From NCBI GenBank assembly GCA_002499405.1, contig DALH01000025.1:1-25683 (forward strand): DNA of 25,683 nucleotides, written 5' to 3'. The first letter of the stretch is position 1; each line of letters begins with the position of its first letter. Below the pieces are notes generated by a model. The model made no database searches. It saw only the letters and a program-made list of their open reading frames with translations, and was not told the origin of the DNA. Positions 19,919-25,683 of this stretch are shown piece after piece. This DNA is from Candidatus Micrarchaeota archaeon UBA95. GTDB taxonomy: Archaea > Micrarchaeota > Micrarchaeia > Norongarragalinales > Norongarragalinaceae. Made by a program: the position numbers and the translations under genes.

Positions 19919-20296
19919 ATGGCGGACGAAAAAAAAGCGCTGGCTTACCGCGCTTTCGGGGCTAGGATGGAGGAACTGGGCCGGCAAGCCGAGCTGTTGT
20001 CACGGCTCATAACCGAGAACGAGGCGGCTTCAACGGCGCTGGACAACCTGCCTTCCGAGCAGACGTTTTTCCCAATCGGCGCCGGCGTGTTGGTGAAAGC
20101 CAGGTTGTCGGACACTAACAACGTCGTAGTCGAGGCGGGCGCGAGAATCCTCGCCGAAAGAAGCGTTTGGGACGCGAAAAAGTTGTTGGCGGATCGGAGG
20201 ACGCAGTTGGAGGAAGCGCTCGAGAAAATAAACGCGGAAGCAGGAGAAATTGCGGGAAAAATGCGTGAAATAGAGGAGGAGTTGAACAAGGGCTGA
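19919..20296 (+). CDS. pfdA: Prefoldin subunit alpha
   Basis: This 125-residue subunit of the jellyfish-shaped chaperone prefoldin has two long coiled-coil arms (about 5-45 and 85-125) around a central beta-hairpin region (F-F-P-I-G-A-G-V-L-V-K-A-R-L). The helix heptads are visible. Length is slightly below typical (about 140). Its stop overlaps the ftsY start by one base (TGATG), a pairing common in archaea. Confidence 0.92.
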   Translation: MADEKKALAYRAFGARMEELGRQAELLSRLITENEAASTALDNLPSEQTFFPIGAGVLVKARLSDTNNVVVEAGARILAERSVWDAKKLLADRRTQLEEALEKINAEAGEIAGKMREIEEELNKG

Positions 20297-21588
20297 TGTT
20301 CGGCGCACTCAAAAACAAGTTGGCTTCCTTCGTGAAACGCGTTGCCGGACGGGAGGAAGAGCCCGAGGAAACAGCGAAGGAGGAAATGGTTCGCGACGCC
20401 GAAAAATTCGTGCCCCCCGCACCAAAGCAGGTAAAAGCGGAAAAGGAACCCGTTGCCGAGCCGACCCGGCCAAAGGCGTTTGCGGAAGAAGTCGTGGAAG
20501 AACAGCAACGCGAGCACGAACTCCAACCGGAGTTCAAAACGGTTTTTGATGATTCAAGGGAAGCGAAACGCGTTTTACCCGTGCCCCCCGTGCCAGCCCC
20601 TGACGAAAAGAGGGAGGACGAGGGGGGGCCCGCCGGGCAGCGGGAGCGCGGGAAAAAACCGGCGTTCGAGTTGAAGGAGGAAAAGCGGGAGCTGACCCCT
20701 CGCGTGGGCATCCTCAAAAAAGTGTCCGGCATTTTTTCGGGTTCGGTAATCATAGGCGAGGAGGAGACCAACGACTTGTTCGAGGAGTTGGAAGTATCCC
20801 TGCTTGAAAGCGACGTTTCCTTTGACACTGCGCAGTTTTTGGTGGACGACTTGAAGAAGCGGTTGATTGGAAAAAAGGTTCCGCAGAACGCGGTTTCGGA
20901 GAGCGTTGCATCCGAAGTGAGGAACGCGCTGGTCGACGTGGTGTCCCTGCCTTCCTACGAATTCTTTGAGCGCGTGAACCAAAAAAAACCGTTCGTGGTT
21001 TTATTCTTCGGCCCCAACGGCGGCGGCAAGACGACCACCATAGCCAAACTCGCGTACCATTTGTCCAAGCGCGGAAAAAAGAGCGTGATTGCGGCGTCCG
21101 ACACGTTCCGCGCCGCAGCGATCCAACAGGCGCAGGAACACGGCGATCGCCTGGGCGTAAAAGTCGTGAAACACGATTACGGGGCGGACCCGTCCGCGGT
21201 CGCATTCGACGCAATAGCGCACGCCAAGGCGCAAGGAGTCGACGTCGTGCTCGTGGACACGGCGGGCCGCCAGGAAACGAATGTAAATTTGATTCGCGAA
21301 ATGGAGAAGATGAACCGAGTGATCAAACCCGACTTGAAGTTGTTCGTGGGTGAGGCGACTTCGGGACACGCCCTGGTGGAACAGGCACGAAAACTCGGCG
21401 AAGCCGTGGGAGGATTGGACGGCGTGATACTCACTAAAATCGATTGCGACGCCAAAGGCGGGAACACGTTTTCAATAGCCCACGAGTTGAAGACGCCGAT
21501 TCTCTTTCTCGGCACCGGGCAGGACTACGAGGACCTGAAACCATTCAACCCCGAGTGGCTCGTTGATAATATAATTCCGGCTTCGTGA
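20296..21588 (+). CDS. ftsY: Signal recognition particle receptor FtsY
   Basis: This 430-residue GTPase docks SRP-ribosome complexes at the membrane. A charged, low-complexity N-terminal A domain (about 1-130, rich in Glu, Lys and Pro) precedes the NG domain. Motifs seen: P-loop G-P-N-G-G-G-K-T-T-T, D-T-F-R-A-A-A-I-Q-Q, D-T-A-G-R-Q-E-T-N, T-K-I-D, and the closing G-T-G-Q-D-Y-E-D-L-K. Where many family members have G-G-A-A-L-S, this one has G-G-N-T-F-S. It is last in the nine-gene operon and converges on the aminotransferase gene, ten bases away. Its partner srp54 is at 2761-4074. Confidence 0.97.
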   Translation: MFGALKNKLASFVKRVAGREEEPEETAKEEMVRDAEKFVPPAPKQVKAEKEPVAEPTRPKAFAEEVVEEQQREHELQPEFKTVFDDSREAKRVLPVPPVPAPDEKREDEGGPAGQRERGKKPAFELKEEKRELTPRVGILKKVSGIFSGSVIIGEEETNDLFEELEVSLLESDVSFDTAQFLVDDLKKRLIGKKVPQNAVSESVASEVRNALVDVVSLPSYEFFERVNQKKPFVVLFFGPNGGGKTTTIAKLAYHLSKRGKKSVIAASDTFRAAAIQQAQEHGDRLGVKVVKHDYGADPSAVAFDAIAHAKAQGVDVVLVDTAGRQETNVNLIREMEKMNRVIKPDLKLFVGEATSGHALVEQARKLGEAVGGLDGVILTKIDCDAKGGNTFSIAHELKTPILFLGTGQDYEDLKPFNPEWLVDNIIPAS

Positions 21589-21598
21589 AAAAAGGCGC

Positions 21599-22750
21599 TC
21601 AAACCCTTTTTTCTAGGAAGGACTGCATGGCCTCGAATGCCTGGTTAAGCGTTGCCTCGTCGGGAAGGAAAACCGTGCGGAAGTGCTTGCCGGGCGCGTC
21701 GAAACCCGAGCCGAACACGGTCAGCACGCCGGTCTCCCTCAACAACTCAAGCACGAATTTCTTGTCCGTTTCCCACGGGCCCTCAACGCTTGGAAAAGCG
21801 TAGAACGCGCCTCCCGGCTTGACGCACGAAACGCCCGGCAATTCGTTCAACCGTTTGAACGTGAGGTCGCGCCTTGGCCTCAAAACATCCAGAAACTCTT
21901 TTTGAAAGCCGCGTTGAAGTGCGGTTGCCGCCGCATACTGCATTGGCGTGGGCGAGCACAAGCGCAGGCGGGCCAGCTTCAACACCGCGTTCTTCAATTC
22001 GTCGTCGAAGTTGGTGAATGTTGCCCAGCCAACGCGCCAGCCGGGCGCAACGTAGTTCTTGCTCAACCCGTTCATCGTTATGACCGGCGAATCGGTGAGG
22101 GACGCGGTTGAAACGTGTTTTCCCTCGAACACGATTTCGTCGTAAATCTCGTCGGAGAGAATGGGTACGCCGTGTTCGGCCGCGATGCCCGCGATTTCCC
22201 TAACGGTTTTCTCTTCGTATAACGCGCCCGTGGGGTTGTTTGGATTGATTAACACGATTGCCTTCGTGTTCTCGTCGATTTTGTTGCGCAGGTCTTCCGC
22301 GTCCGGATTCCACTCCGCGTCGGCCGCGTAAAACCGGGGTTTCCCGCCGTAGAAAATCGTGAACGCTTTGTACAATGGGTAGCAGGGGCTCGGCAGCAAT
22401 ACGTTGTCTCCGGGTTCAACCATGGCCGCTAAAAGGTAATTGACGGCTTCACTCAATCCGCTTGAAACGAGCACGTCTTCGGGCGCGCAGTCCACTCCTT
22501 TTGCCTTGTTTTTCCTGCACACGGCTTCCCTCAATTCCTTGACGCCCTGCGAATCCGAGTAGCCGTTTTTGCGCGAGTTAATCGCTTCCACGAGGGCGTT
22601 TTTTATGTGTTCGGGGGTGTCGTGGTCGTAAGCGTTGGGGTCGCCGATGTTTAACTTCAATAATTTTTTGCCGGTCGCCTCCACTTTCCGCGCTTCCTCC
22701 AACACGTCGCGAATCGCGTAAGTCACTCCGTTCAATCTCTTGGCCGCCAT
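21599..22750 (-). CDS. Class I/II PLP-dependent aminotransferase
   Basis: This 383-residue enzyme of the fold-type I aminotransferases (AspC/alanine-aminotransferase-like) transfers amino groups between amino and keto acids. Visible are N-P-N-N-P-T-G, S-D-E-I-Y-D-E-I (PLP contacts), the PLP lysine in N-G-L-S-K-N-Y, and P-G-W-R-V-G after it. A late R-T-V-F-L-P segment likely provides the substrate-carboxylate arginine. The preferred substrate is not predictable, though similarity to archaeal alanine/aspartate aminotransferases is strongest. It follows orc1/cdc6 by one base (TGA-A-ATG), so the two form an operon. Confidence 0.93.
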   Translation of the reverse strand: MAAKRLNGVTYAIRDVLEEARKVEATGKKLLKLNIGDPNAYDHDTPEHIKNALVEAINSRKNGYSDSQGVKELREAVCRKNKAKGVDCAPEDVLVSSGLSEAVNYLLAAMVEPGDNVLLPSPCYPLYKAFTIFYGGKPRFYAADAEWNPDAEDLRNKIDENTKAIVLINPNNPTGALYEEKTVREIAGIAAEHGVPILSDEIYDEIVFEGKHVSTASLTDSPVITMNGLSKNYVAPGWRVGWATFTNFDDELKNAVLKLARLRLCSPTPMQYAAATALQRGFQKEFLDVLRPRRDLTFKRLNELPGVSCVKPGGAFYAFPSVEGPWETDKKFVLELLRETGVLTVFGSGFDAPGKHFRTVFLPDEATLNQAFEAMQSFLEKRV

Positions 22751-22751
22751 T

Positions 22752-23786
22752 TCATTCCAACCTCTTTATGATTCGCGTGCGCCCCGCCGAACCGCTTGAC
22801 TCCTCGAGTTCCACGAACCGCTTTTTTTCCAACGCGCTCAAAATGTTTCTCACGCTGCGCTCGCTCAGTTCAACGCCCGCTTTTCTCATCGCTTCGTAGA
22901 GTTCGCCGGAACGCATCCCGTCCCTGATTAGCGAATAAACCTTTTCCTCGTTTTGCGAGAGCCGCGAAAACTTTTTTTGCCTAGAGGCACCGCTTTGTTT
23001 CGGGACGTCAACCACTTCAACGAATCCGCTTCCCCTCTTGTCCGCGTTCCTCCCCGCGGCCAAAAGCAGTTGTATTGAGATGCGCGCATCCCCGCCGTTC
23101 TTGGCGCCTATTGCGGCGCACAACGCGAGCGCGTCCGGTTTGACTGCGCCCCGGCGGAACGCGGTCAGCCGCGACAAAAGGATTTCCTTCAATTGTTTCG
23201 GGGAGTAGGGCTTGAAGAACACCTGCCCGCTTGAAAAAGCGGAGCGCACGCGGTCGTCCAAGCGCGCCAGCGAGGTTTCGTCGTTTGTCACGCAGGCAAG
23301 TCCGAGGGGCACGCCGAACAATTCCTTGGCGCGCGTCAAGTCGTACAACGCGCGTTCCTCCTTGTGCGCTATCAATTGGTCGACTTCGTCGAGGATTACT
23401 ACGGGGATTAGCTTGGAGTGCTTGCAGGCCTGCATCGCGCGGGAGAACACCTCGTCTCCGGCAAGGCCGCGTCTTGGAAGGGCTTCGCCTAGGGTGCGCG
23501 CGAGTTCGGAGAGCATCCCCTGGCGGGTGTAGTTCTGCCAGCAGTTCACGTAGACCACGCGCGCGTTCGAGTTTTCCTCGAGTTCGCGGGCAACGAACTT
23601 TAGGCAACTGGTTTTGCCGACGCCGGTGCGGCCGGAAACCCATAATGGGAGCGGGGTTGCGCCTTGCAGGGCGGGGCGGAACGCGTCCGCTATTCCGCGC
23701 GTCTCGGCTTCGCGTCCGGGAAGTTCTTCGGGCACGAAGTCGGGTTCGAGGAATTGTTGGCTCCTGAAAACGCTTTCCTCAACCAT
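22752..23786 (-). CDS. cdc6: Orc1/Cdc6 replication initiator
   Basis: This protein of 344 residues is an AAA+ ATPase with a C-terminal winged helix that recognises origins. Motifs: Walker A G-R-T-G-V-G-K-T (about 52-59), V-Y-V-N-C-W-Q (an Orc1/Cdc6 hallmark), Walker B V-I-L-D-E-V-D-Q-L (about 130-138), sensor 1 C-V-T-N-D, and sensor 2 G-D-A-R-I-S-I-Q-L-L. The winged helix is about 265-344. It is shorter than typical (370-410). A GTG one codon upstream is an alternative start. The TATA box is 30 bases upstream. No origin-like repeat cluster was seen in the 62-base gap to the pilin gene. Confidence 0.93.
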   Translation of the reverse strand: MVEESVFRSQQFLEPDFVPEELPGREAETRGIADAFRPALQGATPLPLWVSGRTGVGKTSCLKFVARELEENSNARVVYVNCWQNYTRQGMLSELARTLGEALPRRGLAGDEVFSRAMQACKHSKLIPVVILDEVDQLIAHKEERALYDLTRAKELFGVPLGLACVTNDETSLARLDDRVRSAFSSGQVFFKPYSPKQLKEILLSRLTAFRRGAVKPDALALCAAIGAKNGGDARISIQLLLAAGRNADKRGSGFVEVVDVPKQSGASRQKKFSRLSQNEEKVYSLIRDGMRSGELYEAMRKAGVELSERSVRNILSALEKKRFVELEESSGSAGRTRIIKRLE

Positions 23787-23794
23787 CACAAACC

Positions 23795-23843
23795 TTTTTA
23801 TTACGGGCTTAATTATGATAGCGTTTTCGTTTGTAATGGAGGG
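23795..23843 (+). promoter_or_regulatory. TATA box and strong Shine-Dalgarno for the first pilin gene
   Basis: CTTTTTATTA at 23794-23803 is a TATA candidate, overlapping the divergent cdc6 promoter region. GGAGGG (23838-23843) lies five bases before ATG 23849. It is the strongest ribosome binding site in the window, fitting a highly expressed pilin. Confidence 0.55.
23809..23816 (-). promoter_or_regulatory. TATA box for orc1/cdc6
   Basis: Reading the minus strand, ATAATTAA begins 30 bases before the ATG at 23786. The transcript of the cdc6-aminotransferase operon is probably leaderless. Confidence 0.45.
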
Positions 23844-23848
23844 ATAAG

Positions 23849-24184
23849 ATGAGGAAAAAAGGTCAAGGAGCGTTTGAGTACGTCCTCCTGCTCGGAGGAG
23901 TGCTCTTGATAGTGGTTCTCGCGGTCGTTTTGTTGCGCGGAGGGCTGTTTCAGAGCAGTTCGCAAAACGTTGAGTTAAGCGCTTGCCAGAACAGTTTGGT
24001 AACCTCGCCGGGTTGCTTTAAAGACGGTGAGTGGCAGTCTGGTGTAGCTGTTAGCATATCCCAAAATTGCCGAACGGTTTTGAATGCAAGTAATTTCGAC
24101 GATTATCGGTGTGATGATGCTGACCCTACTGAGCCTGCTGGTGCGGGTACCGGGAAATGTTTCTGCGGTCCCGAACTAGTGTGA
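23849..24184 (+). CDS. Class III signal-peptide pilin-like protein, six cysteines
   Basis: This 111-residue protein begins M-R-K-K-G-Q-G-A-F-E-Y, a class III signal peptide with predicted cleavage between G5 and Q6 by an A24 peptidase, followed by the hydrophobic assembly helix (about 10-31). The remaining about 80 residues form a small extracellular head with six cysteines (including C-F-C near the end), suggesting three disulfides. Codon choice in the head differs from the neighbours, with more GAT, AGT, CGA and GGT. The strong Shine-Dalgarno suggests it may be the main pilin. It is the first of four class III signal-peptide genes in this locus. Confidence 0.85.
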   Translation: MRKKGQGAFEYVLLLGGVLLIVVLAVVLLRGGLFQSSSQNVELSACQNSLVTSPGCFKDGEWQSGVAVSISQNCRTVLNASNFDDYRCDDADPTEPAGAGTGKCFCGPELV

Positions 24185-24199
24185 TAAGCAACCCCCTTC

Positions 24200-24208
24200 T
24201 TTTTATTT
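24200..24208 (+). promoter_or_regulatory. TATA box for the second pilin gene
   Basis: TTTTTATTT begins 29 bases before ATG 24229, the same geometry as for the ACT-domain gene; the transcript would be leaderless. The adjoining T-rich tract may also terminate the upstream pilin transcript. Confidence 0.5.
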
Positions 24209-24228
24209 CCTAATTCTTTTGTTTTCTT

Positions 24229-24396
24229 ATGACTCGCGGCCAGGCAGCAGTTGAATACATCCTCTTGGTGGGGCTGGGCTTGTTCATCCTCACCGTCGCG
24301 TTTGCGCTCGCCTACTACGTGCAAACCTTTTCAAGTGCCACGCTGGCCGAGGTAGCGATGGCGCGCAACGAGTCCATTGCGATGCTAGTGGGTTAG
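24229..24396 (+). CDS. Very short class III signal-peptide pilin-like protein
   Basis: This 55-residue protein opens M-T-R-G-Q-A-A-V-E-Y, a perfect class III signal (cleavage G4|Q5), continues with a hydrophobic helix to about residue 30, and has only about 25 further residues (ending A-M-A-R-N-E-S-I-A-M-L-V-G). With no head domain it could be a minor or tip subunit, a pseudopilin, or a filament core subunit like archaeal short adhesive pilins. It has its own TATA box. Its TAG stop overlaps the GTG start of the peptidase gene by one base. Confidence 0.82.
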   Translation: MTRGQAAVEYILLVGLGLFILTVAFALAYYVQTFSSATLAEVAMARNESIAMLVG

Positions 24397-25067
24397 TGTT
24401 CAAAGTGTGGTCCTCGCTCTGGCTGGCTTCAATCGTTTTCTGTTCGGCGGCCTCGTTTTACGACGTTTTCGAGCGCCGCGTTCCAAACTGGTTGAACGCC
24501 TGTTTCTTCCTGGTTCCGTTTGTTGCTTCAATCAATTCTCTTGAATCGTTTGCGCCGTTTGTTTTGGGTTGCCTTGCGTTGGCCTACGTTCTTTATCGCT
24601 TCAAGGTTTGGGGTGCGGGCGACGCCAAGTTCTTCACCGTCTTGTGCGCCTTTTGTTTTGTTTTCAAAGGGGTTTCACTTGCGCCCGCGACGATGCTGAT
24701 ATTGTCCGCGTTATTGGTCTTCGCCTACAATCTGAGGGACCCTGCATTCGTCCGTCGAGTTGCGCGCGTTTCAAGGAAGTCGCTTCTTGAAAGCGTTGCC
24801 CCCGCCTCGTTTTTGTGGCTGTTACCCGTTTGGCTGGTCCTGCCCGGCGCGGTTTTGTTGTGGCTAGTTGAATTGCCCGCTGTTTCAACGATTGCATTCT
24901 TGTCGGCGGGATTGCTTTTCGGGTTGGAGGGAATTTCCCTTGTGGTGTTGTTCGCCGCGTTCTTCCTGTTGCGTTTTGCTTTCTCGCTAAAAGGTTTAAA
25001 GACGCGTTCACTAACTTTCTTCGCGCCGTTCTTGTCGGCGGCGTTCTTTTTGGCGGTGTTGTCATGA
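24396..25067 (+). CDS. A24 (GxGD) prepilin peptidase of the pilus locus
   Basis: This 223-residue integral membrane aspartyl protease of the TadV/CpaA/EppA family is expected to process the class III signals encoded around it. Catalytic aspartates: D23 in S-F-Y-D-V-F-E-R-R-V-P-N-W, with the R-x-V-P-N motif typical of prepilin peptidases, and D76 in W-G-A-G-D (73-76). About seven hydrophobic segments follow. It is closer to the standard prepilin peptidase than the enzyme at 4071-4892. It starts at GTG, sharing one base with the preceding stop, and overlaps the next pilin-like gene by ATGA. Its location marks it as the dedicated peptidase for this locus. Confidence 0.88.
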   Translation: MFKVWSSLWLASIVFCSAASFYDVFERRVPNWLNACFFLVPFVASINSLESFAPFVLGCLALAYVLYRFKVWGAGDAKFFTVLCAFCFVFKGVSLAPATMLILSALLVFAYNLRDPAFVRRVARVSRKSLLESVAPASFLWLLPVWLVLPGAVLLWLVELPAVSTIAFLSAGLLFGLEGISLVVLFAAFFLLRFAFSLKGLKTRSLTFFAPFLSAAFFLAVLS

Positions 25068-25492
25068 GGGGCCAGGTTGCGATTGAATTCTTTCTCGTGC
25101 TCGCTTTAGTGCTGGGAATGATTACGGTGGCGCAGCCGCGCCTGTTCTCGGAGCAGAACGACCAACTGCTTTTGCAGGACGCCTTGCTTGCGAAGAGGTT
25201 CGTGAACGAGTTGACGCGTTACTCGCGGTTTGCGCTGGCGTTGAACGGCTCCGTGCTCTCGACCCGACTCTACTCGCCTTCGAAGAACGCCAACTGTTTT
25301 TACGCCGAGTCAACGCGCCTTTATTGCTTCCTCGGAGGCGAGGGCGCCGGCGACGTGCTCCCCGCGGACGGGAACAAGGTTTTCGGGGGCCTGGTAGCAG
25401 AATTCAACCTGGATTCGTGCGTGCGGCCCGTAGATGGTTGGCGCGATTATAGTTTTTCAATCAACGAAGGAATGGTGAAGATAACGTGTTGA
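25064..25492 (+). CDS. Class III signal-peptide pilin-like protein with four cysteines
   Basis: This 142-residue protein opens M-R-G-Q-V-A-I-E-F, a class III signal (cleavage G3|Q4), followed by a hydrophobic helix (to about 25). The 115-residue head has four cysteines (N-C-F-Y, Y-C-F-L, S-C-V-R, I-T-C), likely two disulfides, with the last Cys at the C-terminus. The layout resembles minor pilins. The start overlaps the peptidase stop by ATGA and its stop overlaps the next gene, so the group is translated as one operon. Confidence 0.83.
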   Translation: MRGQVAIEFFLVLALVLGMITVAQPRLFSEQNDQLLLQDALLAKRFVNELTRYSRFALALNGSVLSTRLYSPSKNANCFYAESTRLYCFLGGEGAGDVLPADGNKVFGGLVAEFNLDSCVRPVDGWRDYSFSINEGMVKITC

Positions 25493-25683
25493 AGGGCCAG
25501 GCCGCGGTGGAATACGCCTTCATTGCCGCCATCGTGGTCACGGTGGTAGTCCTGGTTGCGGCACCGGTTTTTCGCGAGTTCGAATTCCACCTGGCGTTGG
25601 AGAATGCGCGCCGTGAATGCGTGCAGGTTGCTTGGGAGAACGGCGTTGAATTCGCGCAACTCAATTACTCGATTTCGGGGCGC
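25489..25683 (+). CDS. Class III signal-peptide pilin-like protein, cut by window end
   Basis: The first 65 codons are present. The protein opens M-K-G-Q-A-A-V-E-Y, another class III signal (cleavage G3|Q4), then a hydrophobic helix (about 10-27). The TTG start lies in a TTGA overlap with the previous stop; GTG 25486 is an alternative. The remainder lies beyond the window, so its full length and head domain are unknown. Confidence 0.78.
   Translation, partial: MKGQAAVEYAFIAAIVVTVVVLVAAPVFREFEFHLALENARRECVQVAWENGVEFAQLNYSISGR

Noticed and set aside
23787..23848. Replication origin next to orc1/cdc6
   Set aside because: The intergenic gap is only 62 bases and is fully explained by two promoters and a ribosome binding site; no repeated origin-recognition boxes were seen.
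1..25683. CRISPR array, insertion sequence or transposase
   Set aside because: No regularly spaced direct repeats, no transposase- or integrase-like protein and no terminal inverted repeats were seen.

Overview
The window is archaeal and gene-dense (about 36 protein genes and two tRNAs in 25.7 kb, mostly with overlaps or gaps of a few bases). Archaeal markers seen directly are: SRP54 and FtsY, a class I CCA-adding enzyme, the GatD/GatE amidotransferase, Elp3, Nep1, RNase P subunit Rnp4/Rpp21, S19e, L31e, L39e, aIF6, prefoldin alpha, aEF-1beta, Orc1/Cdc6, and class III signal-peptide pilins with GxGD prepilin peptidases. Strong TATA-like boxes lie about 25-30 nt before many start codons, so much of the transcriptome looks leaderless. 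Moderately high GC, compact proteins and intron-bearing tRNAs suggest a small-genome (DPANN-like, perhaps Diapherotrites/Micrarchaeota-type) lineage. That placement is an inference, not something the sequence proves.

Layout. 1-6.7 kb (+): a cysteine-rich secreted Ig-repeat protein, a tandem ACT-domain protein, srp54 overlapping a prepilin peptidase, then cca overlapping a Mut7-C RNase. 6.7-7.5 kb (-): an overlapping trio of a 47-aa zinc-ribbon protein, a RibL-like nucleotidyltransferase and aEF-1beta. 7.5 kb: tRNA-Arg(GCG), followed at once by a hairpin repeat. 7.7-10.05 kb (-): gatE overlapping a membrane-anchored Ig-like protein. 10.1 kb (+): an unknown helical protein. 10.6-14.15 kb (-): secreted protein, elp3, gatD. 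14.2-15.2 kb: thpR (+) converging on a CDP-alcohol phosphatidyltransferase (-). 15.2 kb (+): a tRNA-Ile(UAU) with two introns, followed three bases later by an unknown gene. 16.4 kb (+): a HAD phosphatase. 17.0-21.6 kb (+): a long translation/secretion operon nep1-rnp4-rps19e-PDCD5-rpl39e-rpl31e-eif6-pfdA-ftsY. 21.6-23.8 kb (-): orc1/cdc6 and an aminotransferase. 23.8 kb to the end (+): a pilus locus with four class III signal-peptide proteins and their own A24 peptidase; the last gene runs off the window.

The genes fall into three themes. One is RNA and translation: tRNA processing (CCA addition, RNase P, U34 modification, transamidation), ribosome assembly and ribosomal proteins. The second is protein export: SRP54 and FtsY are both present. 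The third is the cell surface: pilins, peptidases and three Ig-like secreted proteins.

The most unusual signal is a hairpin element found twice. One copy directly follows tRNA-Arg. The other forms a 58-nt intron inside the T loop of tRNA-Ile(UAU). The stem differs between the copies by a paired (compensatory) change. Other items worth attention are a GatE that lacks the GAD insertion domain, a CCA-adding enzyme with Glu in place of the third catalytic Asp, and palindromic or repeated sites in two divergent promoters.
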